Shown: positions 46,018 to 55,225 of the stretch, piece after piece | Numbering within the stretch: position 1 is the stretch's first letter | Layout of the letters: every line of letters starts with the position of its first letter | From: an uncultured bacterium | GTDB taxonomy: Bacteria; Bacillota; Clostridia; Lachnospirales; Lachnospiraceae | Length of the DNA: 64,000 nt | NCBI GenBank assembly: GCA_947381965.1 | Contig: CANCXX010000001.1 | Span: 62,001-126,000, forward strand | Direction of reading: 5' to 3' | Program-made: the position numbers and the translations under genes | Notes under the pieces: generated by a model | What the model was told of the DNA's origin: nothing | Seen by the model: only the letters and a program-made list of their open reading frames with translations | Databases searched by the model: none

Positions 46018-46623
46018 TTATAATACCCCCACGTTCTTTGTAATTTCCTGTGCTATCTGCTCTAGTGATATTCCCCTTGCAACAAGACCAGCTGCTACAA
46101 TGCTTCTGGGCATTCCATAAACTGTACATGTTGCTTCGCTTTGAGCAAATACCATTGTTTTCTTTTTCAGTTTCAAATTTTTAATTCCCACTGTTCCATC
46201 TGCCCCCATGCCTGTAAGTACCGCACAGACCACTTCATCGTATCCGCAGCCTGCCAGTGATTCATACATGTAATTGGCACAAGGCCTCACACCTTCTCTT
46301 GGAGGTTCATCTGAATAGCGTATCACATGCCTGGCCCCGCTCTTTACTGCTTTCATATGTCTTCCCCCCCGTGCCAGGTAAACCTGTCCCGGAATCAGCA
46401 CATCGCCGTCCGCCGCCTCCTTAACGGCAATCGGGCTTAACATATTAAGCCGCCCTGCCAGTGCCTCCGTAAATCCTGCCGGCATATGTTGTACAATCAT
46501 AACCGGTGCATTCAGACTGGCTGGCAGCAATGGGATTAATTTTTGCAACGCCTTTGGTCCGCCGGTAGAACTGGCGATTGCAACAATTTTTCTTCCGGCT
46601 CTTATTTCGTCTGCTTTAATCAT
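46018..46623 (-). CDS. cheB: CheB methylesterase domain protein without receiver domain
   Basis: 201 residues covering only the CheB catalytic domain. The triad regions are IASSTGGPKAL (Ser ~18), IVQHMPAGFT (His ~45) and LTGMGADGTVGI (Asp ~140). It should remove methyl groups from receptor glutamates or deamidate glutamines. The usual N-terminal CheY-like receiver that gates activity is missing, and there is no room for one: the upstream gap is 83 bp. The ribosome site is weak. No cheR was seen in the window. Confidence 0.9.
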   Translation of the reverse strand: MIKADEIRAGRKIVAIASSTGGPKALQKLIPLLPASLNAPVMIVQHMPAGFTEALAGRLNMLSPIAVKEAADGDVLIPGQVYLARGGRHMKAVKSGARHVIRYSDEPPREGVRPCANYMYESLAGCGYDEVVCAVLTGMGADGTVGIKNLKLKKKTMVFAQSEATCTVYGMPRSIVAAGLVARGISLEQIAQEITKNVGVL

Positions 46624-46662
46624 GTTAGATCATCTCACCAACCATTATTCTTAATATGTAAT

Positions 46663-46668
46663 ATTATA
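46663..46668 (-). promoter_or_regulatory. Possible internal extended -10 promoter before cheB
   Basis: TATAAT preceded by TG one base earlier, in the 83-bp gap between the PilZ gene and cheB. No good -35 at 16-18 bp. An internal promoter for the che genes is possible. Confidence 0.35.
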
Positions 46669-46706
46669 ACACAAAGAACGCTTCACATAAGTGCAAAGTA
46701 ATCAAA

Positions 46707-47429
46707 TTACAAACCTTTTCCCCGGTTTCTGTGTTTTCTTTCTTCTTCAAAAATATAACGGATAATTTCTTCCCTTTCTCTGGCGTCCAAGTTGACAAAC
46801 TGAACCCGATGCTCATAAGACCCTGGCGTATCCTGAAGTTCCCGGACTTTTAATACCTTAGCAGCCAGTGTAGTTTCTTTCTCCTTACCATCCAGGATAA
46901 TATTCCCTTGACAACAGATAAAGCTGTCTGGCTTATAATAAGCTCTTCCTACAAAGCGCATACCGCCGCCGCTTAAATCCACCACAATCCCCTTTTTAAC
47001 AGGCAGCCCCGGTACTATAAATCTGTCACCCTTTAGAATTGCTTCCGTTTCCTCCTCTACAAGGGCTCTCGTTCCGATTTCCAGTGCACAGCTTAACCTA
47101 AAATACTCCCGTCTCTGGAACTTTTTCAGACTGGTTGTAAGTTCTAAGAGAAGCAAATGCTTATTTTCAGATTTGTATTTGTCCACCGCCATGGCAGAAC
47201 ACTGGAACTGGCCCGAAGAAGTATAAATATACAAATCATATTCCTCATTTATTGGAAGGGCTATCAGCTTATTCTTTTCAATCGGAATTAAAATTTCTAT
47301 TCTGTCATCTGAAATAGTGTCCCATACCAGTGACTTGTACATCTTATTTGTCCCTGTATCATTTAATCTGGTTCCTCTTATCGCCTGTATTTCTATCCTG
47401 TTTCCTGGCGCAACATATTTAGAAAGCAT
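46707..47429 (-). CDS. PilZ domain flagellar brake protein (YcgR/YpfA type)
   Basis: 240 residues. N-terminal YcgR-like domain (to ~105) and a C-terminal PilZ domain with both c-di-GMP motifs: QRREYFRLS (RxxxR, about 106-114) and VDLSGGGMRF (DxSxxG, about 150-160). It should slow or stop the motor when cyclic di-GMP is high. Position between flhG and cheB is typical for Clostridia. Confidence 0.92.
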   Translation of the reverse strand: MLSKYVAPGNRIEIQAIRGTRLNDTGTNKMYKSLVWDTISDDRIEILIPIEKNKLIALPINEEYDLYIYTSSGQFQCSAMAVDKYKSENKHLLLLELTTSLKKFQRREYFRLSCALEIGTRALVEEETEAILKGDRFIVPGLPVKKGIVVDLSGGGMRFVGRAYYKPDSFICCQGNIILDGKEKETTLAAKVLKVRELQDTPGSYEHRVQFVNLDAREREEIIRYIFEEERKHRNRGKGL

Positions 47430-47441
47430 ACAAAACCCTCC

Positions 47442-48329
47442 TTAATGTTTTTTTCCTGATATAATGTGAGAAAAAAACGCTGCCATTCCTCTCTTGGGAA
47501 CACTCAATGTTTTTTCCATATTCATTAAATTTACAGCAATCATTTCATAGGCAAGCGCCGATTTTGCAGAAGGCGCCTGAAGGGATACCGGCATCTGCTG
47601 CATCACTGCCTTGGAAAGCTGGCTGTCCTGAGGCACCGCCCCCAAATATTCAACAGGTATCTTTAAATACCTGCTTACCACAGCATTCAGCTTGTTAAAT
47701 AATGTATTTCCTTCGTTTTGTGTTTCTACCTTATTTGCGATTACTTTAATCTGGGAATCCTCACTTGAAAATCTTGGATGCCGGTTCAAAGCCTTAATCA
47801 AAGAATACGAATCTGTAATTGAAGTTGGCTCTGGCGTGGTAACAAGCAAAATTTCTCCGCTTGCTACAAGAAATTCCAAAACCGCATCGGAAATTCCAGC
47901 TCCTGTATCGACTATAATAATATCTGCAATCGCATCTAATTCCGTCAAATTCTGAATGATATATGATAAGTAGTCTTTCCCTAAATTCGAAAGTCCCGCA
48001 ATACCTGACCCACCTGATATAAAGCCTACTTCCATCGGACCCCAAGTAATAATTTCTTTAATGTTTTTTCCCTGATAAATCAAATCACACAAATTATGCC
48101 TGGGTACTGCACCAAACATAATTTCAATATTTGCAAGACCAAAATCAGCATCCAGAATAATAACTCTTTTTCCCATTTTACGAAACTGAATTGCGAGATT
48201 TATTGCTGTATTTGATTTGCCTACACCGCCTTTACCACTTGTAACCGTAATTACCCTTGCCATTGGCTTATTCTGCTGGGCTATGCTGCCTGCTTTGATA
48301 ATATTTCTTAACCGTTCGGCCTGATCCAT
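47442..48329 (-). CDS. flhG: MinD-like ATPase FlhG (YlxH)
   Basis: 295 residues. Controls flagellar number and place with FlhF. The N-terminal MDQAERLRN is the DQAxxLR segment that stimulates FlhF GTPase. Deviant Walker A is TSGKGGVGKSNTA (about residues 30-42), Walker B region VIILDADFGLANIEIMFG, and switch DIIIVDTGAGIS. A C-terminal amphipathic helix may hold it to the membrane. Follows flhF by 34 bp. Confidence 0.96.
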   Translation of the reverse strand: MDQAERLRNIIKAGSIAQQNKPMARVITVTSGKGGVGKSNTAINLAIQFRKMGKRVIILDADFGLANIEIMFGAVPRHNLCDLIYQGKNIKEIITWGPMEVGFISGGSGIAGLSNLGKDYLSYIIQNLTELDAIADIIIVDTGAGISDAVLEFLVASGEILLVTTPEPTSITDSYSLIKALNRHPRFSSEDSQIKVIANKVETQNEGNTLFNKLNAVVSRYLKIPVEYLGAVPQDSQLSKAVMQQMPVSLQAPSAKSALAYEMIAVNLMNMEKTLSVPKRGMAAFFSHIISGKKH

Positions 48330-48363
48330 CCATCTACCTCACTCACCTATGGTTTTATCGTTA

Positions 48364-49599
48364 TCAGTTATTCTTACCACCAAGAAGCTGCTTCACAGTT
48401 TTCTGGGGATTGAAGCTTTCAATATCGTCAGGTACATTCTGTCCATAAGTCACATAAGATAAAGATGCACCTGTGTGAAGTTTAACATTAAGAAGATTTC
48501 CCAAATTAGAGGTTTCATCCAGTTTGGTAAAAATCAGCTTGAAATCCGCCATCTCCGAATAGGTGTCCGCAATACTGATTAAGTCTTTATATTTGGTAGT
48601 TGCACTCAGCACAAGAAAAACATCCATTTCAGCCTGTTCCTCTACTGAATGGATAAATCTGCTCATGGCTTCCTTCTGTTCTCCATTCTGGTGTGAGTGT
48701 CCTGCCGTATCTACCATAATGAAATCGTACTCCTTAAAGTCTTCCAGGGCCTGCTCCATCTCATCTTCAGAATATATAACCCTGAAAGGAACCTCTAGAA
48801 TACTGGCATAAGTCCGAAGCTGTTCCGCCGCAGCAATTCTGTAAGTATCCGCAGTAAGCAGGGCAATCTTTTTTCCTTCCCCAACACTAAAAACAGATGC
48901 AATCTTTGCTATAGTAGTCGTTTTACCAACGCCGGTAGGCCCTACAAAAAATAAAACCTTTGGTCCATTTTCGGCAGGCATGATTTCCATGGGCTTTCCA
49001 AACTTTAATATCATTTTCTGATAAATATTGGCAAGCACATAGTCTATCGGTATATTGGGTTTATTCATTTTTTCAATTTCATCTATAATCTGGTTTGCGT
49101 ATTGCTCACTGATCTCATTATTAAGCATCGTATTATAAAGCAGTTTCATAAAACGATCCAGTTCACTTTCTTTTTCTTCTTCCGCCGATTCCGCTTTTGG
49201 CTCCTCTGGCTTTTGAAGCTGCTGTTCCAGCAGAACATGAAGGCTCTCCAGCTTTTCTTCAATGGCGCTGCTTTCCCCCCGGCCGTCCTGCCCATCCTCT
49301 GCCTTAGGACTACTGCTCTCTTTCATATTAAAATTCTCCGCTCTCTCCCGCAGTGCAATGGCTTCTGTCCGAAACGCATTATTATCCTTTGGTTCTGGCT
49401 TCTTGGGCACCGGGGCAATCCTCACTGGTTCATCCTCCAATGCCACTGTAACCTCTACAACCTGGGGCATCATAAAATTTAAAAATCCCTTCTTCTTTAT
49501 GTTCCGGACATTCATGATCACCACATTGTTTCCCAGCTCTTTTTTTGCACTTTCTACCGCCTCTGCTTCGGTTTTTCCTTGAAATTTCTTGATTATCAT
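48364..49599 (-). CDS. flhF: SRP-type GTPase FlhF
   Basis: 411 residues: an N-terminal basic/disordered B domain (to ~130), N domain, and the G domain with VGPTGVGKTTTIAKIA (about 215-230), DTYRIAAAEQLRTYA, VDTAGHSHQN and FTKLDETSNLG. It places the flagellar basal body and works with FlhG. Overlaps the flhA stop by 4 bp (ATGA), so translation is coupled. Confidence 0.97.
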   Translation of the reverse strand: MIIKKFQGKTEAEAVESAKKELGNNVVIMNVRNIKKKGFLNFMMPQVVEVTVALEDEPVRIAPVPKKPEPKDNNAFRTEAIALRERAENFNMKESSSPKAEDGQDGRGESSAIEEKLESLHVLLEQQLQKPEEPKAESAEEEKESELDRFMKLLYNTMLNNEISEQYANQIIDEIEKMNKPNIPIDYVLANIYQKMILKFGKPMEIMPAENGPKVLFFVGPTGVGKTTTIAKIASVFSVGEGKKIALLTADTYRIAAAEQLRTYASILEVPFRVIYSEDEMEQALEDFKEYDFIMVDTAGHSHQNGEQKEAMSRFIHSVEEQAEMDVFLVLSATTKYKDLISIADTYSEMADFKLIFTKLDETSNLGNLLNVKLHTGASLSYVTYGQNVPDDIESFNPQKTVKQLLGGKNN

Positions 49600-51629
49600 G
49601 CTGTCACCATTCCTACTGACTGTAATTCAATGTTATTGTCTATTTCATTATATGATACCACAATCAAATCTTTATAGTAATCCTCCGTCAAACGTTTAAA
49701 ATACATGCGGACAATGGGAGAGGTAATAATAATTGGACTTCTTCCAAGATTCTCCAATTTGCCCACTTCATTACCCACAGATTTCATAATTCCCTTTGTC
49801 TTTTCAGGGTCCAGCGTAAGATATGCACCATTTTCTGTCTGTTTAACGCTTGACATAATATCCTGTTCCAGCTTAGGGTCCAGTGTTACCACACTGGTAG
49901 TTTCATTTGCCGGGAAAAATTTACTTGAAATTGCACGTTTTAAACTCTGTCTTACATATTCAGTAAGGATATCCGTATCCCTTGTGGTTGCCGCATAATC
50001 TGCCAGGGTTTCAAATATTGTAAGCAAATCCCGTATAGAAATGCCTTCCTTCAAAAGGTTTTGAAGGACCTTCTGTATCTCCCCAAGTCCAAGCAGTTTC
50101 GGAACAAGTTCCTCCACAAGAGATGGATTGCTCTCATTCAGATTATCAACAAGATTCTGTACATCCTGTCTGGTAAGCAGCTCAGAAATATACTGCCTTA
50201 TAATTTCTGTCAGATGCGTAGCAATAATTGAAGGAGGATCAACTACTGTATAGCCCATGCTCTCCGCACGCTCTCTTTGCCCCTCTGTGATCCAAATAGC
50301 CGGAAGATGGAAGGATGGTTCAAAGGTTGGAATACCTGTAATTTCTTCCTCTACATATCCTGGATTCATTGCCATATAATGGTCAAATAAAATTTCTCCT
50401 TCGCTGACCTGTATTCCCTTTATTTTAATAATATATTGATTGGGGTTCAGCTGAATATTATCCCTAAGTCTGATAATTGGCACAACTGTACCAAGTTCAA
50501 GGGCAATCTGCCGCCTTATCATTACAACACGGTCCAGAAGATCGCCACCCTGATTCACATCTGCAAGAGGAATAATTCCATAACCAAATTCCAGTTCAAT
50601 AGGGTCCACCTGTAACAGACTGTTAACATTTTCCGGCTGCCTGATTTCATCCGCCGCCGCTTCCTCGGCGCTTACTTCCCCTTCAATCTGGGCAGTTTCT
50701 ATGGTGCCTGCTATCATTCTGCCTACAACAATAAATACAAGGCCAAGTGTAAGGAAAATCAAATCCGGCAGAGGAGTTACAATTCCCAGCCCCGCAATTA
50801 CGATTCCCACAAGATAAAGCACCTTGGGAATGCCAAACAGCTGGCTGATTAACACAGTACCAAAATCCGCATCTTTAGAACCTTTAGTTACCAGAATACC
50901 AGTTGATAACGAAATCAAAAGAGAAGGTATCTGGCTTACCAGTCCATCACCAATGGTAAGTACCGCATATTTGTCAAGCGCCGCTGAAAACTCCAGCCCC
51001 TGACGCAGAACTCCCATTGCAATTCCACCTATAATGTTTACAAAAGTAATAATAAGACCTGCGGTAGCATCTCCCTTTACATACTTTACAGCACCATCCA
51101 TGGATCCAAAGAAATTTGCTTCTTCCTGGATTTTATCCCTGCGTTCTTTCGCCTCTTCATCTGTGATGGCACCTGTATTTAAATCCGCATCAATCGCCAT
51201 CTGTTTACCTGGCATGGCGTCCAGCGTAAATCTTGCCGTTACCTCTGCCACTCTTTCGGAACCTTTGTTGATAACCATAAACTGGACAAGTATCAAAATA
51301 ATAAATACAATAGCGCCCACCACCAAGTCATCACCACCTACATAACTTCCGAAGACCTGGACAACCTGTCCTGGGTCACCAGTGGTAAGAATTCTTCTGG
51401 TGGAAGAAACGTTCAATGCAATTCTGAATATAGTGGTAAACAAAAGCATGGTAGGATAAAAGGACATATCCAGCACTTCTTTTGAAAACATTGTACCAAA
51501 CATAATGGTAAATGCAATTGCTATATTACAAGCAAGCAGCACATCCAGCAATCCGCTGGAAATAGGCACGATCAACATTATAAATGCTGCAAGTATATAC
51601 GCTGCTACGCCTATATCAGCTTTTTTCAT
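49596..51629 (-). CDS. flhA: Flagellar export gate protein FlhA
   Basis: 677 residues: eight membrane helices in the first half, the conserved FHIPEP-type loop (SERVAEVTARFTLDAMPGKQ and following MAIDADLNTG) and the cytoplasmic ring domain in the second half (about 330-677) that docks export substrates and chaperones. Nonameric core of the type III gate. Thirteen bases after flhB. Confidence 0.98.
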   Translation of the reverse strand: MKKADIGVAAYILAAFIMLIVPISSGLLDVLLACNIAIAFTIMFGTMFSKEVLDMSFYPTMLLFTTIFRIALNVSSTRRILTTGDPGQVVQVFGSYVGGDDLVVGAIVFIILILVQFMVINKGSERVAEVTARFTLDAMPGKQMAIDADLNTGAITDEEAKERRDKIQEEANFFGSMDGAVKYVKGDATAGLIITFVNIIGGIAMGVLRQGLEFSAALDKYAVLTIGDGLVSQIPSLLISLSTGILVTKGSKDADFGTVLISQLFGIPKVLYLVGIVIAGLGIVTPLPDLIFLTLGLVFIVVGRMIAGTIETAQIEGEVSAEEAAADEIRQPENVNSLLQVDPIELEFGYGIIPLADVNQGGDLLDRVVMIRRQIALELGTVVPIIRLRDNIQLNPNQYIIKIKGIQVSEGEILFDHYMAMNPGYVEEEITGIPTFEPSFHLPAIWITEGQRERAESMGYTVVDPPSIIATHLTEIIRQYISELLTRQDVQNLVDNLNESNPSLVEELVPKLLGLGEIQKVLQNLLKEGISIRDLLTIFETLADYAATTRDTDILTEYVRQSLKRAISSKFFPANETTSVVTLDPKLEQDIMSSVKQTENGAYLTLDPEKTKGIMKSVGNEVGKLENLGRSPIIITSPIVRMYFKRLTEDYYKDLIVVSYNEIDNNIELQSVGMVTA

Positions 51630-51642
51630 GCCTTTCTCCTTT

Positions 51643-52770
51643 CTATACCTTTCCCTTCAAATGATAAACAAAGGCCAGAACCTCTGCCACAGACTGATAT
51701 AATTCTGGCGGAATAAGTTCCCCAATTTCCACATTGGCATAAAGCATACGTGCAAGGGGCTTATTCTCCACAATCTCAATCTTGTTTTCTTTTGCAACAT
51801 CTTTAATCCTCTGGGCTAAATAGTTTTCCCCCTTGGCAATCACATAAGGAGCATCATATTTATCCGGGTCATATTTAATTGCAACCGCATAATGGGTAGG
51901 ATTTGTAATAACCACATCCGCTTCAGGAAGCTGTTGCATCATACGGCGCATGGAAGCTTCTCTCATACGCTGTCTCTGCTTCCCCTTAACCTTAGGATCA
52001 CCTTCCTGATTCTTATATTCGTCTTTTACTTCCTGTTTGGTCATTTTCATTTCCCGTCTGAATTTCCATTTTTGGTACTTATAATCTATAAAAGCTATAA
52101 TCATGTATACACTTGCAATTCTGACGCCGAGATCCAGCACAATCTCCCCAATAAGACCAATTGCCTGGTTTAAACTAATATCATATAATATAAAAATCTG
52201 ATTAACTCTATCCTTTAAATAGGAATATACCACATAACCAATAACTCCCAGCTTCAAAGCTGCCTTCACCAATTCTACCAGCGAATTAGGCGAAAGAATT
52301 TTTTTAAATCCTTTAACAGGGTTTAATTTTTTGAATTTAGGCTTTAATGGTTTTTTGGTGGGCTTCCATTTTACCTGAACAAGATCACAAATAAAAGCTA
52401 CCGCATATGCAATCAACAGTACTGGAGCCATCGTTATCAGAAGCCGCAGCATCATGGAACGGATAACCGTATAAAGCGTTATCACTGAGAGATTACCATT
52501 ATACATTGTAACCACTTCTGGTATCATAGTATATACAGAATAAAAATTCTGGATAAAATGAGTTCCGATTGTGCCTACATATACTTTCAAAAGTAAAAAC
52601 AGAGAAAGCATCCCAAAAGCATTGGCAATCTCTTTGCTTTTGGCCACCTGCCCTTCCCTTCGGGCATCCCGCAGTTTTTTTGCAGTAGGCTGCTCCGTCT
52701 TTTCACCGCCTGGCCCATCTTTTGCAAAAAACTGAAGATTATATTTTAATATTATTTCACCTTTTCCCAA
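51643..52770 (-). CDS. flhB: Flagellar export switch protein FlhB, TTG start
   Basis: 375 residues. Four membrane helices and a C-terminal cytoplasmic domain with the self-cleaving NPTH motif (ADVVITNPTHYAVAIKYDP, about residues 257-275), which switches export from hook to filament. The open frame reaches 52815, but the only good ribosome site is GGGAGG eight bases before a TTG at 52768-52770. That start leaves a short lead before the conserved YNLQFFAKDGPGGEKTE. No ATG lies between. Confidence 0.95.
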   Translation of the reverse strand: MGKGEIILKYNLQFFAKDGPGGEKTEQPTAKKLRDARREGQVAKSKEIANAFGMLSLFLLLKVYVGTIGTHFIQNFYSVYTMIPEVVTMYNGNLSVITLYTVIRSMMLRLLITMAPVLLIAYAVAFICDLVQVKWKPTKKPLKPKFKKLNPVKGFKKILSPNSLVELVKAALKLGVIGYVVYSYLKDRVNQIFILYDISLNQAIGLIGEIVLDLGVRIASVYMIIAFIDYKYQKWKFRREMKMTKQEVKDEYKNQEGDPKVKGKQRQRMREASMRRMMQQLPEADVVITNPTHYAVAIKYDPDKYDAPYVIAKGENYLAQRIKDVAKENKIEIVENKPLARMLYANVEIGELIPPELYQSVAEVLAFVYHLKGKV

Positions 52771-52827
52771 AAAATCTGCCTCCCTATATATTTCCCCTGT
52801 CCCCTGACAGACCATAGCCGTTTCCAG

Positions 52828-53610
52828 TTACGGCATCATGACCTCCACGAAAACAGCTACCATATTTCTCATCTGTTCATATATAAAAGTGGCTGCCCCG
52901 CTTAACATTGATGTTGAAAAAAACAAAATACTGATTCCAACCAGTACTTTCATCTGCATACCTACGGCAAACATATTAATCTGGGGAGAAACCTTGGCAA
53001 GAATACCCAGCACCGCATTTAAAGTGACCATAACCGCAAATATGGGAAGACATATCCGAAAACCAATAAAGATGTAGTTTGACAAAAATTCCATCAGGGA
53101 GGAAAGAAGTGCTTCATGTCTAAATACTGCACCATTAATTGGAATTAAAGTATAGGTTTCCGCCAACGCCTTAAGAAGATATCTGTGCATCCCGGAAAGA
53201 AACAACATCAACAAAACCATATAATTGTAATAAACACCTGTAATAGAAGTGTTCTGTCTGGTTGTAGGATCCATCATACTTGCCATAGCAAGCCCCATTT
53301 CCATATCTGCTATCCGTCCGGCAAAAGAAACTACCGTTGCACATAAATTAGCGGCAAACCCAATAATCAGCCCTGTAATCACTTCTTTTAGTACTATAAT
53401 AGTATAACCTGTCAGTGTATCATAGACAATTCCCTGACGTGGCAGTGCCTGATAAAATAAAACTGCCACAAAAAAGCTAAAACCTGCTCTGACCCTTCTG
53501 GGTGTGTTGGACATACTAAAAAAAGGAGCTACGTAGACAAAACTTGCAACTCTTACAAATATCAGGAGTAAGTATTCAAGATCCGCATAACTAAAAGTTG
53601 ATTCCAGCAT
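52828..53610 (-). CDS. fliR: Flagellar export gate protein FliR
   Basis: 260 residues, about six membrane helices; part of the FliPQR pore. Typical stretches: RVASFVYVAPFFSMSNTPRR, LKEVITGLIIGFAANLCATV and a GMQMKVLVGISILFF end. Starts 6 bp after fliQ. Confidence 0.95.
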   Translation of the reverse strand: MLESTFSYADLEYLLLIFVRVASFVYVAPFFSMSNTPRRVRAGFSFFVAVLFYQALPRQGIVYDTLTGYTIIVLKEVITGLIIGFAANLCATVVSFAGRIADMEMGLAMASMMDPTTRQNTSITGVYYNYMVLLMLFLSGMHRYLLKALAETYTLIPINGAVFRHEALLSSLMEFLSNYIFIGFRICLPIFAVMVTLNAVLGILAKVSPQINMFAVGMQMKVLVGISILFFSTSMLSGAATFIYEQMRNMVAVFVEVMMP

Positions 53611-53616
53611 AAAACG

Positions 53617-53886
53617 CTACCTGATATAATTGCTGAAATTCGTCCACAACTCTACCATAAATCCAGACATTTCTCCCAGCATCCAGTTTCCCATTAAAAT
53701 CAATGCAAGAAACACTGCAAGTATCTTAGGAACAAAAGTAAGCGTTTGTTCCTGAATAGACGTAACAGTCTGAAAAATACTTACGATTAACCCTACACAA
53801 AGTGACACCAAAAGAATCGGTGCCGCAACTTTTATTACAGTAAAAAGCGCCGAACTGGCAATGGCTGTAACCTCATCAATTGTCAT
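53617..53886 (-). CDS. fliQ: Flagellar export gate protein FliQ
   Basis: 89 residues from ATG 53886 with GGAGG before it, two membrane hairpin helices (APILLVSLCVGLIVSIFQTV, PKILAVFLALILMGNWML). Four copies join FliP and FliR in the export pore. Its ribosome site is the end of a palindromic repeat (53891-53930). Confidence 0.95.
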   Translation of the reverse strand: MTIDEVTAIASSALFTVIKVAAPILLVSLCVGLIVSIFQTVTSIQEQTLTFVPKILAVFLALILMGNWMLGEMSGFMVELWTNFSNYIR

Positions 53887-53890
53887 ACAT

Positions 53891-53930
53891 ATACCTCCGC
53901 GTATCACAAGCATTGCCTGCAATACTGCCT
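53891..53930 (-). repeat. Palindromic repeat with ribosome site before fliQ
   Basis: Aligns with the dxr-proximal element along about 65 bp (ATACCTCCGCGTAT, then CAAGC, then ATACTGC, then TTTGAAAGTT). In RNA the arms 53901-53910 and 53916-53925 pair over ten positions using G-U pairs, so sequence has changed while pairing is kept. GCGGAGGTAT at the end supplies the fliQ ribosome site. Confidence 0.6.
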
Positions 53931-53967
53931 CAAATTGTAGATTTGAAAGTTCACTTTATATAAATAT

Positions 53968-54831
53968 TTATTTAAATGTTCTGACTAACTCTACAATAAC
54001 TAAATTCCATCCATCTGCAAGAACAAACAATAAAATTTTAAAGGGCATGGAAATTGTGGTAGGTGGCAGCATCATCATACCCATACTCATCAGAGTCGAT
54101 GCCACAACCATATCTATAACTATAAATGGAATATATATCACGAATCCAATAATAAATGCCCGCCTTAACTCACCAATAATAAAACTTGGCACAAGTACGC
54201 CAAGAGAAATTCCTTCCAGAGTCCCATCCCACTCCTGGCCCGAAATATCAAGAAAAGTTCTTACATCCTCCGCCTGTGTCTGCCTATACATAAATTCTCT
54301 CAGGGGCTTTATTCCCGCTTCAAAAAATTCTTCCTGTGTAATCTCACCTGCCTCAAAAGGAACTATCGCCTCTTCATAAATCTCAGCTATTGCAGGCTGC
54401 ATTATGAAATAGGTTAAAAACAAAGCTAACCCAATCAGCACCTGATTAGGCGGCGCCGTTTGGGTATTTAGTGCAGCTCTCGTAAAATGAAGAACAATGA
54501 TCGTCCTGGTAAAGGATGTCAGCATAATAATCAATATCGGTGCCAGACCTATCATCGTCAATGTCAGCAGAATCCGCAGATTTCCATTTAACTGTCCATT
54601 TCCGCCGTCAACGGTAACCGTCAGGTTATTCGCAATATTAATTTCTGACAATTCCTCCCTGGACTGTGAACTGCCCGGTTCATTGATATTTGTTCTTTCC
54701 TCTGTTCCACCTGTTAGATTCAAATTCTCCGCAGCCCTTGCCTCTGACTGGGGAATAATACAGAATATGCCCACTAACATTAGCAGGCATATTATCTTAA
54801 TTATCTTTTTTAGGGCAAAACTCTTTTTCAT
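53968..54831 (-). CDS. fliP: Flagellar export gate protein FliP
   Basis: 287 residues: a signal-peptide-like N-terminus (KIIKICLLMLVGIFCIIP), a short outside part, then four membrane helices with MIGLAPILIIMLTSFTRTII, RAALNTQTAPPNQVLIGLAL and SLGVLVPSFIIGELRRAFII. It forms the pore with FliQ and FliR. Follows fliO. Confidence 0.96.
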   Translation of the reverse strand: MKKSFALKKIIKIICLLMLVGIFCIIPQSEARAAENLNLTGGTEERTNINEPGSSQSREELSEINIANNLTVTVDGGNGQLNGNLRILLTLTMIGLAPILIIMLTSFTRTIIVLHFTRAALNTQTAPPNQVLIGLALFLTYFIMQPAIAEIYEEAIVPFEAGEITQEEFFEAGIKPLREFMYRQTQAEDVRTFLDISGQEWDGTLEGISLGVLVPSFIIGELRRAFIIGFVIYIPFIVIDMVVASTLMSMGMMMLPPTTISMPFKILLFVLADGWNLVIVELVRTFK

Positions 54832-54847
54832 ATTATGTCTTAATCCC

Positions 54848-55225
54848 TTAGCCTTTATCTTTTTCCTTCATTTTCTTTACCCTGTCTAAAATATCTGCAA
54901 AATCCACCGCCTGTCCCTGTGGATTTTCCTGAAGGTCAAGTTCGTCTGCCGAAAGCTCTGAAAGCATATGCACTTCATCTTTTCCGATGGCAATTACCAA
55001 ATACTTTGCACCTGCCCTTACAATCTGAACATACTTATTTGGCGCCACCCTGCAGGTTTCAATAATTTCAAGATTTCCAGAACTGATTCTTTCCCGCTGG
55101 TACTTTGCAATCCATCTGGTAACCAGATAGGTAACCACAAGTACAAGAACAAAAAGAATCAGTACTGTAATAAACTGGAAATAATTATCCGCTCTTGATG
55201 AAATAGCAAGGAGCATATCAGCCAA
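54848..55225 (-). CDS. fliO: Flagellar biosynthesis protein FliO (FliZ type)
   Basis: 125 residues: one N-terminal membrane helix (YFQFITVLILFVLVLVVTYL) and a cytoplasmic domain (LEIIETCRVAPNKYVQIVRA) like FliO, the helper of FliP assembly. Overlaps the cheY stop by 8 bp. Confidence 0.88.
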   Translation of the reverse strand: MADMLLAISSRADNYFQFITVLILFVLVLVVTYLVTRWIAKYQRERISSGNLEIIETCRVAPNKYVQIVRAGAKYLVIAIGKDEVHMLSELSADELDLQENPQGQAVDFADILDRVKKMKEKDKG

